Assembly: GCF_041361345.1 (NCBI RefSeq)
Contig: NZ_JBGKAD010000006.1
Location: 1 to 64,000, forward strand
DNA length: 64,000 nt
Direction: 5' to 3'
Source: Halobaculum sp. MBLA0147
GTDB taxonomy: Archaea; Halobacteriota; Halobacteria; Halobacteriales; Haloferacaceae
The notes below the pieces were generated by a model. That model made no database searches and was not told the origin of the DNA. It worked only from the letters and a program-made list of their open reading frames with translations. Both the position numbers and the translations under genes were made by a program. Below are positions 8,484-17,524 of the stretch, piece after piece. The first letter of the stretch is position 1. Every line of letters starts with the position of its first letter.

Positions 8484-9153
8484 CGACGAGGACGAGGAGA
8501 GTGTGCCCGACCAGGACCGCGTCGATCGCGTCCGCGGGAAGCGGAACCGCCGCCGCGGACGTCGACGTGACGACTCGGAAGGGTCTGAAGAGGCGGGAGA
8601 GGAAGAGTCGCAAGAGGATCAAGAGGCGACAGATGGGACAGAGGCGACAGAGGCTCCTCTGAGCGCAGAGGGGAAAGCTGGGGGAGAGAGGACAGAGGCG
8701 CAAGAGCCGCAGGCGGAAAAATGGGAGCAAGAGGCGCCAGAGGTCCCAGAGGAGGCGGCCGAGGCTGCAGAAGACCTCACGGAGATCGTTGACAGCATGA
8801 CAGCAACAGAGTCACAAGCGGCGACAGAGTCAGCAGTGGAGGAAGAGGCGGCAGATGAGCCAGAGGCGACAAAGGCACAAGAGGTGCCTCTGGACCCAGT
8901 GACGAGTCGACCGTCGGCGACGATGTACCTCGAAGCGTCGGTCACCGACGAACTCGATCGGGCCTACCGACAGTTGAGTCTCGATCTACTGGACGCCGGC
9001 GTGGACATCGACGAGCACGGCGGGCGGAACCGGTACTTCCGGCCACTCGCGCTGTTACTCGGCGCCCGACAACTTGCCGAGATGGACTCTGACGAACTCG
9101 TCGACGCGATCGAGACCGAAGACTTAGTCGACCCGCTTCCAGACGAGGAGTGA
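8476..9153 (+). CDS. Acidic ParA partner, candidate partition adaptor
   Basis: This product of 225 residues is translationally coupled to parA (8-nt overlap). Residues 1 to about 135 are low-complexity and extremely acidic (runs of E, A, T, Q and D). The last ~80 residues form a more ordinary domain, TMYLEASVTDELDRAYRQLSLDLLDAGVDIDEHGG and onward, that could be a ribbon-helix-helix-like or dimerisation module. Position and size fit the second protein of a ParA-type system. No ParB motif is recognisable, so a DNA-binding role is inference from the operon only. The DNA of the low-complexity part repeats CAGAGGCGACAGAGG-like units with codon use (aca, caa, aag) unlike flanking genes. Confidence 0.6.
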   Translation: MTDDEDEESVPDQDRVDRVRGKRNRRRGRRRDDSEGSEEAGEEESQEDQEATDGTEATEAPLSAEGKAGGERTEAQEPQAEKWEQEAPEVPEEAAEAAEDLTEIVDSMTATESQAATESAVEEEAADEPEATKAQEVPLDPVTSRPSATMYLEASVTDELDRAYRQLSLDLLDAGVDIDEHGGRNRYFRPLALLLGARQLAEMDSDELVDAIETEDLVDPLPDEE

Positions 9154-9185
9154 GGCGGGGCTGAGCCTCCGAATCGGTGGGAGAC

Positions 9186-9425
9186 AGACCGGGTGCAGGG
9201 CGGTGAGGGGGATCTGGCACTACGCCAGCGGTGCAGGCACGCGACACGCTGGTAAGTGGAACTGCACCCGGCATTCCGTGGCCCGATGGTCGATTCACTT
9301 GATAGCTTAGATGTTCGGGAAGGCCACTCAGCCGGGAGAATGCTGGGCGGGTGGCGGCGAGCGTGAATCGATCGAACCTCGACAGGCGCCTCGCCGCCTG
9401 TGGGGCGAAGCACCGCCCAGCATCC
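9186..9425 (+). ncRNA. Candidate structured RNA, copy A (family of two in this window)
   Basis: No convincing protein is encoded here, but strong pairing is visible. A perfect 9-bp stem CCGGGTGCA (9189-9197) pairs with TGCACCCGG (9263-9271). Next comes a GTGGCC/GGCCAC stem (9278-9283, 9322-9327) enclosing TTCACTTGATAGCTT. A large two-tier hairpin follows: TGCTGGGCGG (9341-9350) with CCGCCCAGCA (9413-9422), and GGCGGCGAG (9353-9361) with CTCGCCGCC (9390-9398). The same first stem, GTGGAA before its 3' arm, and the ATCACTTGA loop recur at 37.5-37.7 kb in otherwise diverged sequence. The strand is not certain, because inverted repeats are symmetric; + is chosen from the conserved loop. A plasmid-maintenance RNA or the remnant of a mobile element are alternatives. 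Confidence 0.5.
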
Positions 9426-9818
9426 GTTGTAGGTGGTGAGGCCGTGTAGAGTCTTGGCCATCGCGTGTCGCGGTTCGTCGGCGTCCCGTTGCATGGTCGG
9501 GCTGTCAGCGAGCATCTCGGGGGGTGCAACGGGGTGGATGGAGTCAGCGGGCTCGCCGTGGAGTCCACCAGCCCGACATGATAACTAGAGGTGCGACAGA
9601 GGTGGGTCTTATGCCGGGGCAGCCGGTTGCCAGCCGCGGTACGGATTTTTCTGCTGTTTTCTGCTTGTCGGACCAGCAGCTCCACTTGTCCCACAAGCGC
9701 CCGACGAGGAGCGCTACCGCCCGTACTAATCAACAAGTCGTACGGCTCGGAGGTGGGAGACACCTGCCTCCGGTACATATGGCACGATACGGCAATACAG
9801 GCTGCGCTTCGGTTCTGG

Positions 9819-10160
9819 TGTGATCCTGAGAACGACGAGACAGTTGTCCTCGCGCACACGGCAGCGCTCCGTGACGAATGCCACGTCGTCGCCGAGGGTG
9901 ACGTGGTGAAGACCTACACCGCCGGCGAGAAGCGCGTCGCCGAGGCGATTGCTGATCTCCGTGGCTCGTTCACTGTAGCCGACGTTCGCGGGCGGCTCCC
10001 GGGCGGGCCAAACTCGCGAATCGTCAGCCGGCAGTTGGCCGCGCTTGCCGAGCCCGGCCACCTCAACCGGACAGAGACGCCGAACGGCGTGGCCGACGAG
10101 TTCCACGACTGGCTAGCCCGCGAAACAGGGGCCACCACGGTCGGCGCGGCGATATTCAGG
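9819..10160 (+). pseudogene. Remnant of a larger protein with a C-terminal winged-helix-like segment
   Basis: The reading frame encodes a haloarchaeal-looking segment: DPENDETVVLAHTAALRDECHVVAEGD and then a winged-helix-like part (GSFTVADVRGRLPGG..RIVSRQLAALAEPGHLNRTETPNGVADEF). This resembles the C-terminus of plasmid or virus replication or helicase proteins. The frame upstream has unusual composition and no clear start, and downstream it runs into unrelated sequence up to a stop near 10295. It is therefore best read as a 3' fragment left by deletion. The parent family cannot be named from this piece. Confidence 0.4.
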
Positions 10161-10257
10161 AGACCACTAGTCAAAAAAGCCGCCTTCCGGGGCTCCACAA
10201 CGCATAGCCTAAGGATTTCGAATTCGACAAATGTCTCGTCGATGCTGTCGAAGCTGG

Positions 10258-10443
10258 TCACATTGACCTTCGGCAGGTCGTCGAAGTGGTTGTGATCAAG
10301 ACGGTGTGACCAGCACGTCCCACGAGTCGCACATCGACCGAGGTAATATTCCCAACTGATTCACCGCACACTGAGCATACCCATTCGCCACGCGCCGGTT
10401 CTAACGCTGCGTCGTAGCAGTTGTGCCTAACCGATATGAACAC
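10258..10443 (-). CDS. Possible small CxxC protein
   Basis: A 61-codon frame from a GTG with one CxxC pair (WVCSVCGESVG) followed by a hydrophobic beta-like stretch (SVDVRLVGRAGHTVLITTTST). Small one- and two-CxxC proteins are common in haloarchaea, which makes this plausible, but there is no second metal pair and no clear promoter. It sits between a gene remnant and the GIY-YIG-like gene, in a region that otherwise looks decayed. Function unknown. Confidence 0.25.
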   Translation of the reverse strand: MFISVRHNCYDAALEPARGEWVCSVCGESVGNITSVDVRLVGRAGHTVLITTTSTTCRRSM

Positions 10444-10501
10444 CTGTCAGAACGGATAATTGTCACAAAAATCTACCCTTGTACGGTGCCAGTCTGGAGA
10501 G

Positions 10502-10852
10502 TCACACTTGGTCTGTGGGAGGCTTGTCGTCTACGTCTGTCCACTTTGACCCCCGAACCCGCCCAGCACTATGCTTACTTGACAACTCTAGCGTAATGAT
10601 GCGCTCCTGCTCCATCGCCCGATCTCGACTGTCGAAGGCATGCACAGATTGGATCTCTACCGGAGGATACATTTTAACCCAATCGGGGCTTACCGCTTCA
10701 CCTCTCGCGTGTGATACAATTCGCCGCTTCGGGTGTTTTGTCACACCGACGTAGAAATGGTTATCAAATAGCTTCAAAACGTACACAAACGCCTCTCCGC
10801 TGAGGTTCTCGACCTTATCCGGGTAGCCTTCGATTTCGTTGATGTCAATCAT
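10502..10852 (-). CDS. GIY-YIG-like small nuclease-fold protein
   Basis: Protein of 116 residues that reads like a minimal GIY-YIG domain: AFVYVLKLFDNHFYVGVTKHPKRRIVSHARG gives the paired aromatic strands and the helix with the conserved arginine. An AMEQERIITLEL helix supplies a glutamate, and a RVRGSKWT strand follows. Stand-alone domains of this kind occur in haloarchaea and their role is unknown. The start MIDINEIEGY is preferred to an upstream start because a TATA-like TTTATAAC at about 10880-10887 (read on the minus strand) lies about 30 nt before it, as in a leaderless transcript. Composition is less GC-rich than its neighbours. Catalytic activity is an inference. Confidence 0.55.
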   Translation of the reverse strand: MIDINEIEGYPDKVENLSGEAFVYVLKLFDNHFYVGVTKHPKRRIVSHARGEAVSPDWVKMYPPVEIQSVHAFDSRDRAMEQERIITLELSSKHSAGRVRGSKWTDVDDKPPTDQV

Positions 10853-11652
10853 GACTGTGATTGCACTTAACCTCTCCAAAGTTATAAATCTCGGTACGTT
10901 TAAATCGCGGTCGATCCTTCGCCGGGACTTATCCAACTCCGCTGCTGTCTTTCGCTTTGACAGTTCACCCCTCGGCACCATTTTTTGAGTACTCCGGCTA
11001 TGGTGTCGTAGCAGTCGGCTTCAACGAGCCGCTGTTGCTCGACGCGACGGTCCGCCCCGACCTGTCGGCGGACTGTTCATCAACGATGGCGTTCGCGACG
11101 CCTCTGATTTTCCCGCTTCTCCCGTTCCTTGCTGTCCTCGGCCGTTCTACACACCGGTTCCCGTGTGTGAGTCTAGGGGGTCACACCGGTAGAACTGGGT
11201 TCCAGTCGCCCTGTCACTTGTCGTTCTGGGCGGCTGTGTCGAGCGCTTGGCTGGTGTGCTGGTGGTCGGTCGCCTCACGAAGCTATTCCCACAGCCGTTC
11301 TCGGGTGCCGGTCGACTGGATTCGCACACACTTGAGTACGGCGCGAGGGATCGAAAGCCCGGCGGCCATTGCACAACCCCGCCGTTCAAGGGTGGTTCAG
11401 CTGGTTACTGGAACTGTGGTGAAGCCGGGTTCGGGTGGTGGTCGGGGGCGTGATCGGGGGGACCCACCTGGTTGACCGCCGAATGACCCAGCCGCGACGG
11501 TGGTCGCTGCACGAGGGGGTTCGTCGGTCGTTGTGCAATCAGCGTGGTTGCCGTCTTGACCTCTCTTCGCTGTGTGTCTGTCTTTGTATATTGCACAAAA
11601 TACTGATCTAATAATAACTCCCCGGCATATCAGTCTGCTTTCTCAGGAAATT
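10853..11652. other. Intergenic stretch without a supportable gene
   Basis: The first part is the promoter of the leftward GIY-YIG-like gene. The rest contains only frames with unnatural composition. A small inverted repeat, GTTCTAC at 11144-11150 and GTAGAAC at 11189-11195, flanks two copies of ACACCGGT. From about 11575 the base composition drops sharply in GC, marking the left edge of the next cassette. TATA-like stretches (TTTGTATATTG near 11583, CTAATAATAACT near 11607) precede its first gene. Confidence 0.5.
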
Positions 11653-14280
11653 ATGTTCTCGGAAGAGTTGCCACCCCGATGGTTTTATCAACTTGCTATG
11701 TATGGTGATGTGCTAAACAAAGCTCCAATGACAGAACGTTGTGGGTTCACTTGGGTTCCAGAGAATCAAAACAACATAGGTAGTTGTGCATACTGTTGCT
11801 ACCGAGACACGTGGAAAGAATTTGATCGGTGTGTTTGGCATGCTAAGACCGATCTAAGAAAGCCCCCTGACGCTCTTAACGAAAGCCGAGAACAACCAGA
11901 AAACCGAAAATTAAACAAGTATCCGCGGGAACTGCTATCGGGAGCTGTGCTTCGAAATACTGAATTAAGTAACTATATGTTAACAGGCGTGGATCTTAGT
12001 GGATCTGACCTACAAAATACGGATTTTACTGATGTCTATTTGAGCTATTCCACCCTTTCAGGCTCTGACCTCCGGGAGGCGGACCTAACAGACTGTACAG
12101 TTTCGAAAACATCATTTAAAAAAGCAAAATTAAAAGGTGCTAATCTGAGGGGGTTATCAATATTCGGGGTTGATTTTACTGGTGCGGATTTATCTAGGGC
12201 TGACTTTCAGGGAGCAAATATTAAAGAGACCAATTTTACAGGTGCTAACACCGAGGAGGTCAAAGGCCTTGTTGACAGCGAGGGACAAAACAATGATGAG
12301 ATCACGGTTGAAGTACCTGAGCAAACCCAGAGTGACCCCACTGGAGAAACCCCTCATTTTAAGCGTAAATGGAATTCTGATTTACTCGCAAAAACGACAA
12401 CACTTGGTGTTGAAGATATTAATAACTCTGTTAGTCGTCTAACCGATGCCGGGTACTCTCGTGAGGAAGCAGTTGGGTACGTACGCTGGTATCTTACAGA
12501 GATGTTGCAGGAGGATGGGCTCTTTGCAGTTACCGGTATAGGACCGAGTAGTGGAGCATCTCTTGTAGAGGCAGGAGTCGATACGATTGACCAACTGCAG
12601 TCAGTTACGCCAGAGGAGTTGTCTAATAGCACTGACTTATCTATAAAAAAGATACAGAAAATCAAGAAAGCTGCAGAAAAAGGTAAATTTTCATCATTAG
12701 AACCGGACGACGATCAAGTAGCAAAGCAGCTCCTTGACTCCCACAAAAACCACCCCACACAGAGCACTGAGAGCAAGCATTCCCTAGATACTAGAAAACG
12801 AGCCGACAAAGACCCTAGCCAGTCCGAGAATTCAAAGGCTGGCTCCACTGCTGCGTCTCAAGATAACACAAAAAAAGCAAGATCTTCGTCGGGGAATGAC
12901 CAGCAGAATGTTCTCTCCCCAAGGGAACTTCCCATACCAGATCCAGAAGAACACACGGTACCCGGCAGTGGCACAGTCTATCCAAATTACCTCTCAGAAT
13001 ACTATGAGTCATTTTGCGACTCGAGAAAAGTTTTGGAGATTATCTTTCAGGCACAAGGAAACGATATTGACCCCGAAAATCGTAAAGACCCACGTGTTCA
13101 GTACTTTGTTCTACTTGATGCTCTTATCGGGTTTAGTGATGCTTCTACATTGTTTACTGGCTATGGGCCACAGCACCAAGATCGTCTTTCATTCAGTATT
13201 GCGGACTACCGCAAAACGTTCGGAAGCGCTGAGACAATAACAGATTACCAAGTTATTGATGTCAACCGCTTTAGAGAGGAGACACATGAACTCCTCCGGG
13301 AAGTGGCGAGTGTGAAAACGACAAGAGAGTTCGTTCGGCCCTGTCTACCCGGGACAAGTCACTCGATACCAGAACTCCCCGGCTCTTTTGCGGAACTCCA
13401 AGACGCCTTGCGTCAGCTAGCCACGTTCCCGGCGTACCCACCACTACCACCAGAGAATAGAACCAATAACAGAAACATTCCCATTGCAGACATTTATCTG
13501 ACGTGTTTTAAGGACTTAAGCCAAGAACACCGGGTTGATCTAAGCCCAATTGAAGGAGTCAACTCGCAACCGACCGGACCTGTTCCGGCTGCAACACCAA
13601 CATCATCAGCAGAATTCGAATCAAAACTCGTAGATTACAATAAGCTATCACATATATTTCGACGAATAAAGCCACCAATAGAGTCTCCTGTGAACCAGAT
13701 GGTGAATATTCTCGCGTTGGACTGGTATCGCCAGAGTTCACCCACCTTCGATGCAGTTCAAGATCTAGCAAAACACGGGAAAGATGACCCGATGGATGTT
13801 TTCCGTCCACGACTACGGGATCTTATCCACCGACGGTTCCTGCTTGACACTTGGAGTTACGACTACATCACGGTCTACCCTGGACACGAAGCTGGATCAC
13901 GTAGCTCACAATTAGTAGAACTGGCTCAGGACTCCGTTCTTGAGACGGACATTATCTACACGCCGCTCCTTGAGCGAACGGAGTCCGTCGAACCTCAACG
14001 CGAGAAATCAGAGAAGAAACGTCGACAAGTCGCTTCCCAGCCCTCTAACTCACTCCGCACACGGGCAAAACTCAACGATGATACTATTATATTGTTTGAT
14101 GACATCTGCACGACTGGTAGCTCGCTCCTTGCGGGAGCTCATCTTCTTCGCCAAGCTGGCGCTGATCGTGTTGTCTGTATCACTCTTAGCCTTACCCCAA
14201 GCGGATCGCAAACCAACGTAAAAGAAGTTACTGACGTAGAAGCCACAGCATCAGAAATTATTGCGGGGGTAGATCGATGA
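11653..14280 (+). CDS. Pentapeptide-repeat / HhH / phosphoribosyltransferase fusion, ShosT-like
   Basis: Multidomain protein of 875 residues. A cysteine-rich segment (GSCAYCCYRDTWKEFDRCVW, ~43-62) is followed by pentapeptide repeats (~92-202; ADLSRADFQGANI type) that should form a right-handed beta helix. Then come a helix-hairpin-helix motif (VTGIGPSSGASLVEAG, ~290-310), a polar linker (~345-425), a long middle domain, and a C-terminal phosphoribosyltransferase domain. The PRPP-binding motif IILFDDICTTGSSLLAGA lies near residues 812-829, as in ComF. The ATG chosen has AGGA 5 nt upstream. The stop overlaps the DprA-like gene by ATGA. A PRTase paired with a DprA-like protein is the composition of the ShosTA toxin-antitoxin/defence system, where the PRTase is the toxic part. 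The fused pentapeptide and HhH parts are additions. Low GC indicates transfer. Confidence 0.75.
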   Translation: MFSEELPPRWFYQLAMYGDVLNKAPMTERCGFTWVPENQNNIGSCAYCCYRDTWKEFDRCVWHAKTDLRKPPDALNESREQPENRKLNKYPRELLSGAVLRNTELSNYMLTGVDLSGSDLQNTDFTDVYLSYSTLSGSDLREADLTDCTVSKTSFKKAKLKGANLRGLSIFGVDFTGADLSRADFQGANIKETNFTGANTEEVKGLVDSEGQNNDEITVEVPEQTQSDPTGETPHFKRKWNSDLLAKTTTLGVEDINNSVSRLTDAGYSREEAVGYVRWYLTEMLQEDGLFAVTGIGPSSGASLVEAGVDTIDQLQSVTPEELSNSTDLSIKKIQKIKKAAEKGKFSSLEPDDDQVAKQLLDSHKNHPTQSTESKHSLDTRKRADKDPSQSENSKAGSTAASQDNTKKARSSSGNDQQNVLSPRELPIPDPEEHTVPGSGTVYPNYLSEYYESFCDSRKVLEIIFQAQGNDIDPENRKDPRVQYFVLLDALIGFSDASTLFTGYGPQHQDRLSFSIADYRKTFGSAETITDYQVIDVNRFREETHELLREVASVKTTREFVRPCLPGTSHSIPELPGSFAELQDALRQLATFPAYPPLPPENRTNNRNIPIADIYLTCFKDLSQEHRVDLSPIEGVNSQPTGPVPAATPTSSAEFESKLVDYNKLSHIFRRIKPPIESPVNQMVNILALDWYRQSSPTFDAVQDLAKHGKDDPMDVFRPRLRDLIHRRFLLDTWSYDYITVYPGHEAGSRSSQLVELAQDSVLETDIIYTPLLERTESVEPQREKSEKKRRQVASQPSNSLRTRAKLNDDTIILFDDICTTGSSLLAGAHLLRQAGADRVVCITLSLTPSGSQTNVKEVTDVEATASEIIAGVDR

Positions 14281-15194
14281 GACTCACAGACAAAGCGTTA
14301 CTAGCTGCCCTCACTGATGTCTCTGGGATTGGAGATACACGTGCATACGAACTATACAACCACTTTGACGACCCGTGGGATCTACTCAGTGCTCCAGGGC
14401 CTCTGACCGACAAATATCACTACATCGACGAAACCACACTTGCTAGCATCCAGTCGCTCGACGACGAGGTTGAAGATTACATCAACCTCTTTAATGAATA
14501 CATATCTAAAGGAATAAAAATTCTCAGCATTACTGAAGACCGATATCCAGAAGCAGTTTGCACCAGCCCAGCCCCAGTCCTCTTGTACGCGAAGGGGAAC
14601 GTGGAAATTTTGACCGGAAATACAGTCGGTGTCTCAGGATCACGTGAGACGAACAGAGCTGGACAACAGTGGATTGGATCGCTCTCAGCAGAACTCGCAG
14701 AAAAGGGGTATACACTCGTTAGCGGTGGGGCCCGCGGAGCGGATACCGCCGCTCACCAGGGCGCGTTAGATGTGAATGGGTCAACCATCGTCGTCCTCGG
14801 AACCGGTGTCAACGTCGCATACCCACCAGAGAATCAATCGTTGTTTGACCAAGTCATCGATACAGGTGGGCTCCTCATCTCGATGCGGTTACCTGACGCT
14901 GAGCCTGTCCGCCATGCATTCCTTGACCGAAATGAGCTCATCGCGGCACTGAGTGACAGGATGATCTTCGTAGCCACTGACGGAAATGGAGGAACTATGG
15001 CTCAATACAAAATAGCATGCGAACAAGACCGACCTATATTTGTTCCTCCACCAGGTCTCGATGTCGCCCCGAACGACGGATTAGCCACCATCCGAGAAGC
15101 AAACGCCGCGAAGAGCATTACCACCGCTTCCGAGCTTCTAGGCTCATCTTTAACAAAAGACGCTAAACAAAAGAACCTCAACGAGTGGACGTGA
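14277..15194 (+). CDS. DprA/Smf-like protein, ShosA-like partner
   Basis: DprA-family Rossmann-fold protein of 305 residues. An N-terminal HhH-like segment (LTDVSGIGDTRAYELYNHF) is followed by the DprA core: GVSGSRETNRAG, LVSGGARGADTAAHQGAL, the VLGTGVNVAYPPENQSLF segment, GGLLISMRLP, and FLDRNELIAALSDRMIFV. In competence, DprA loads RecA on incoming single-stranded DNA. In ShosTA-type modules a DprA-like protein controls a phosphoribosyltransferase toxin. Coupling to the PRTase gene by a 4-nt overlap, and the absence of any other competence gene, favour the second role here. The canonical liSE becomes LISM, so the glutamate of the family motif is replaced. Gene composition is AT-rich like its partner. 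Confidence 0.85.
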   Translation: MRLTDKALLAALTDVSGIGDTRAYELYNHFDDPWDLLSAPGPLTDKYHYIDETTLASIQSLDDEVEDYINLFNEYISKGIKILSITEDRYPEAVCTSPAPVLLYAKGNVEILTGNTVGVSGSRETNRAGQQWIGSLSAELAEKGYTLVSGGARGADTAAHQGALDVNGSTIVVLGTGVNVAYPPENQSLFDQVIDTGGLLISMRLPDAEPVRHAFLDRNELIAALSDRMIFVATDGNGGTMAQYKIACEQDRPIFVPPPGLDVAPNDGLATIREANAAKSITTASELLGSSLTKDAKQKNLNEWT

Positions 15195-16072
15195 CACTCA
15201 GCTAATATCGAAGTACGGTGTACGGATAACACTTCTCTAAAAGTAGATATCTCAAACTACGCTTCAAATAGTGGCTAAGCCTACTGCTGATGCCCGCCAA
15301 CAGGTGAGAGCGGGACGGTCAATGCATAGCGGAGTGAGAGAGTGGTGTTTTTTGACTGCTCGGCAGTCGAGGTTGATGTAATCGTCGCAGTCGTCTCGGC
15401 GTGAGGTTTCCGGTCGCTTGCGGAGTCTCGGTCAGAGACGTAGCCAGTTTACGAGTTGACGGCGTCGTACGGCCGAACATCACTGAGCGCGCCGGAAAAA
15501 GACGTACCGACGGTCGCGGGCGTGTGTTCAACCACGACGCTCACGAGTCACTGACGGAGTTCGTGTATCGTCTTCCGCTCGCGTACCTCGAGTTGGACCG
15601 ACACGATTAGTACGATTCTCACACGACGTTCAACATCGAGCAGATGGTTTGTTGTTCATCTTAGCTAGTGCGCGAGGGATCGACAGTGAGGACATCTACG
15701 AGGTCCGCGTCGAGATGACGAAGCGTGTCGAGCATCGCGCGGACCTCGACCGCGTCGGCGTGGACACCTCCGGCGGTATGGCCGGACCCACTCCCACTCG
15801 CCGTCACGCGCGAGGATGATGTGGACGCGGCCGTCGATCTGACGATCACTCTCTCCCGGACGCGCCGGTCGAGCGAGCCAGCAACGAACACGACGGTCTC
15901 CATACGCTCGCCTCGGTCCGCCACGGCAGGAGGGTTCGCTTCAACTCGGGGGCATCCCCGTAGCGGAGTGCCGAGGACCTGTCACCGAAACTTGAATTCA
16001 GCCGTGGAGGTATCAGCAAATCGAACGCAGGGAAAGGAATAAAAAGCCGGTTAGCGACGACAGCCGCAAACA
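15195..16072. other. Region of gene remnants, no confident gene
   Basis: The low-GC cassette ends near 15300 and GC-rich sequence resumes. Short frames at 15401-15610 (+) and 15661-15924 (-) have partly protein-like composition (for example EFVYRLPLAYLELDRHD; MLDTLRHLDADLVDVLTVDPS). Neither has a recognisable family, promoter or conserved start. This looks like decayed sequence at the boundary of the transferred block. Confidence 0.4.
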
Positions 16073-17359
16073 GTGTCTTCCCAGTTTGCGATAACGGCGG
16101 ATGACCGTAGTGGGGTCGTCAGTCGGTCACTGACGGAGAGTATCGGGTTGGACGGGGAGGAGATCGCACGCCGGAAGTCGTTCACGCGGTTCACCGACGA
16201 GGACGCCGCGCGACTCGAACAGATGTACGACACGTTCGACCGGATCGCGGACGACCTCGTCGACGAGTTCTACGCGCACCTCTAGGAGTACGACGAGACG
16301 CTGGCGATCATGGACTCCTCTTCGAAAGGTGTCGAGGCGCTGAAGAAGACACAGACGGGGTACCTCCGTGACCTCAGCGCCGGGGAGTACGACCGTTCGT
16401 ACTTCGATAACCGCGCCCGGGTGGGGAAGCTCCACGACATGCTCGATCTCGGCCCGAAATTGTTCCTCGGGGCGTACTCCGTCCACTACCGCGAGATCAC
16501 GGAGGTCATCGCCGAGGACATGAAGGGAGAGTTCACGGGCGAGTCTGCGGAAGACACGCCAGTGGAGGCCGTCGTAGACGAAGTAGTCGAGCGGATGCTC
16601 TCGGCGCTGAAGCTGATCAGCCTCGACCAGCAGGTTGTGATGGACACGTACCTCCAGTCGTACAACGAGCAGATCGAGGCGGAGTCAGAGCGCCGCGGGG
16701 ACGCCGCGCGGCAGGCGTCCGAGGAGATCGAACAGCCAGCAGAGAGCCTCTCGGAGAGTGCGGCGGAGGTGTCCGACAGCGTGCGTCGGATCAGCGATCT
16801 CACAGATGAGCAGAGCGAGAAGATGCGAGAGGTCAGCGCCGAGGTGTCAAACCTCTCGGCGACGGTCGAGGAGATTGCCGCCAGCCCGACCGAGATCGAC
16901 GAACAGTCCGACCGGGCGGTCGATCTCGCCGAGGAGGGCCATGCCGTCGCGGACGACGCACGCGACACGATAGAGGAGATGGGCGACGCGACCGAGACCG
17001 TCACGGGCGACGTGGCGGAGCTACGGGATCGCGTGGACGAGATCGACGAGGTCGTGACGGTGATCGACGACATCGCTGACCGGACGAACCTGCTCCCGCA
17101 CAACGCCAGCATCGAGGTCGCGCGAGCCGGGAGCGCCGACAGCGGGGCGGAGGGGTTCGTGGTCGTCACCGGCGAGGTGAAGTCGCTCGTCGAGGAGTCG
17201 AGCGATCAGGTCGGACGCATTGAGGCGACCGTCCGCGAGATCGAACAGCAGGCCGACGAGACGGTCGACAGCTTGGAAGAGATGCGATCGGATCGTCTCC
17301 CGCACGGACCGCGTCGAGACCCCACTGGAGACACTATGCGTCGCAAAATAGCTCAATAA
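16073..17359 (+). pseudogene. Decayed HemAT-type globin-coupled aerotaxis transducer
   Basis: The frame encodes a globin-coupled sensor N-terminus (LTESIGLDGEEIARRKSFTRFTDEDAARLEQMYD and onward, then YFDNRARVGKLHDMLDLGPKLFLGAY) joined to a methyl-accepting chemotaxis domain (EVSNLSATVEEIAAS; the hairpin-tip region IDDIADRTNLLPHNASIEVARAG). This matches HemAT, which signals oxygen to CheA. An in-frame TAG at 16283-16285 interrupts the globin domain while the same frame continues after it. The normally invariant tip 'TNLLALNAAIEAARAGE' is changed at several residues and has an insertion (SADSGAEGF). The C-terminus stops short of the second methylation helix. Start is GTG. A membrane segment is absent, as in HemAT. 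It is unrelated in function to the defence genes around it and looks like an inactivated passenger. Confidence 0.85.
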
Positions 17360-17524
17360 GCGTACGCTCTGTCTCAACTGGGTGTCTAAACGACCACCCT
17401 GGGCTTCAATCCCACTGCTGCATTGGTGAGTTCACTTTGAACGCGACTACCCCAGCAGAGTCAGGTTTCACCTACTACAACGGGCATAAGAGTCTAGTAT
17501 TCTGGATACACTTTCACTGATAGA

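Noticed and set aside
9186-9425. RNase P RNA, SRP RNA or tmRNA
   Set aside because: None of the conserved cores of RNase P or SRP RNA is present, and tmRNA does not occur in archaea.
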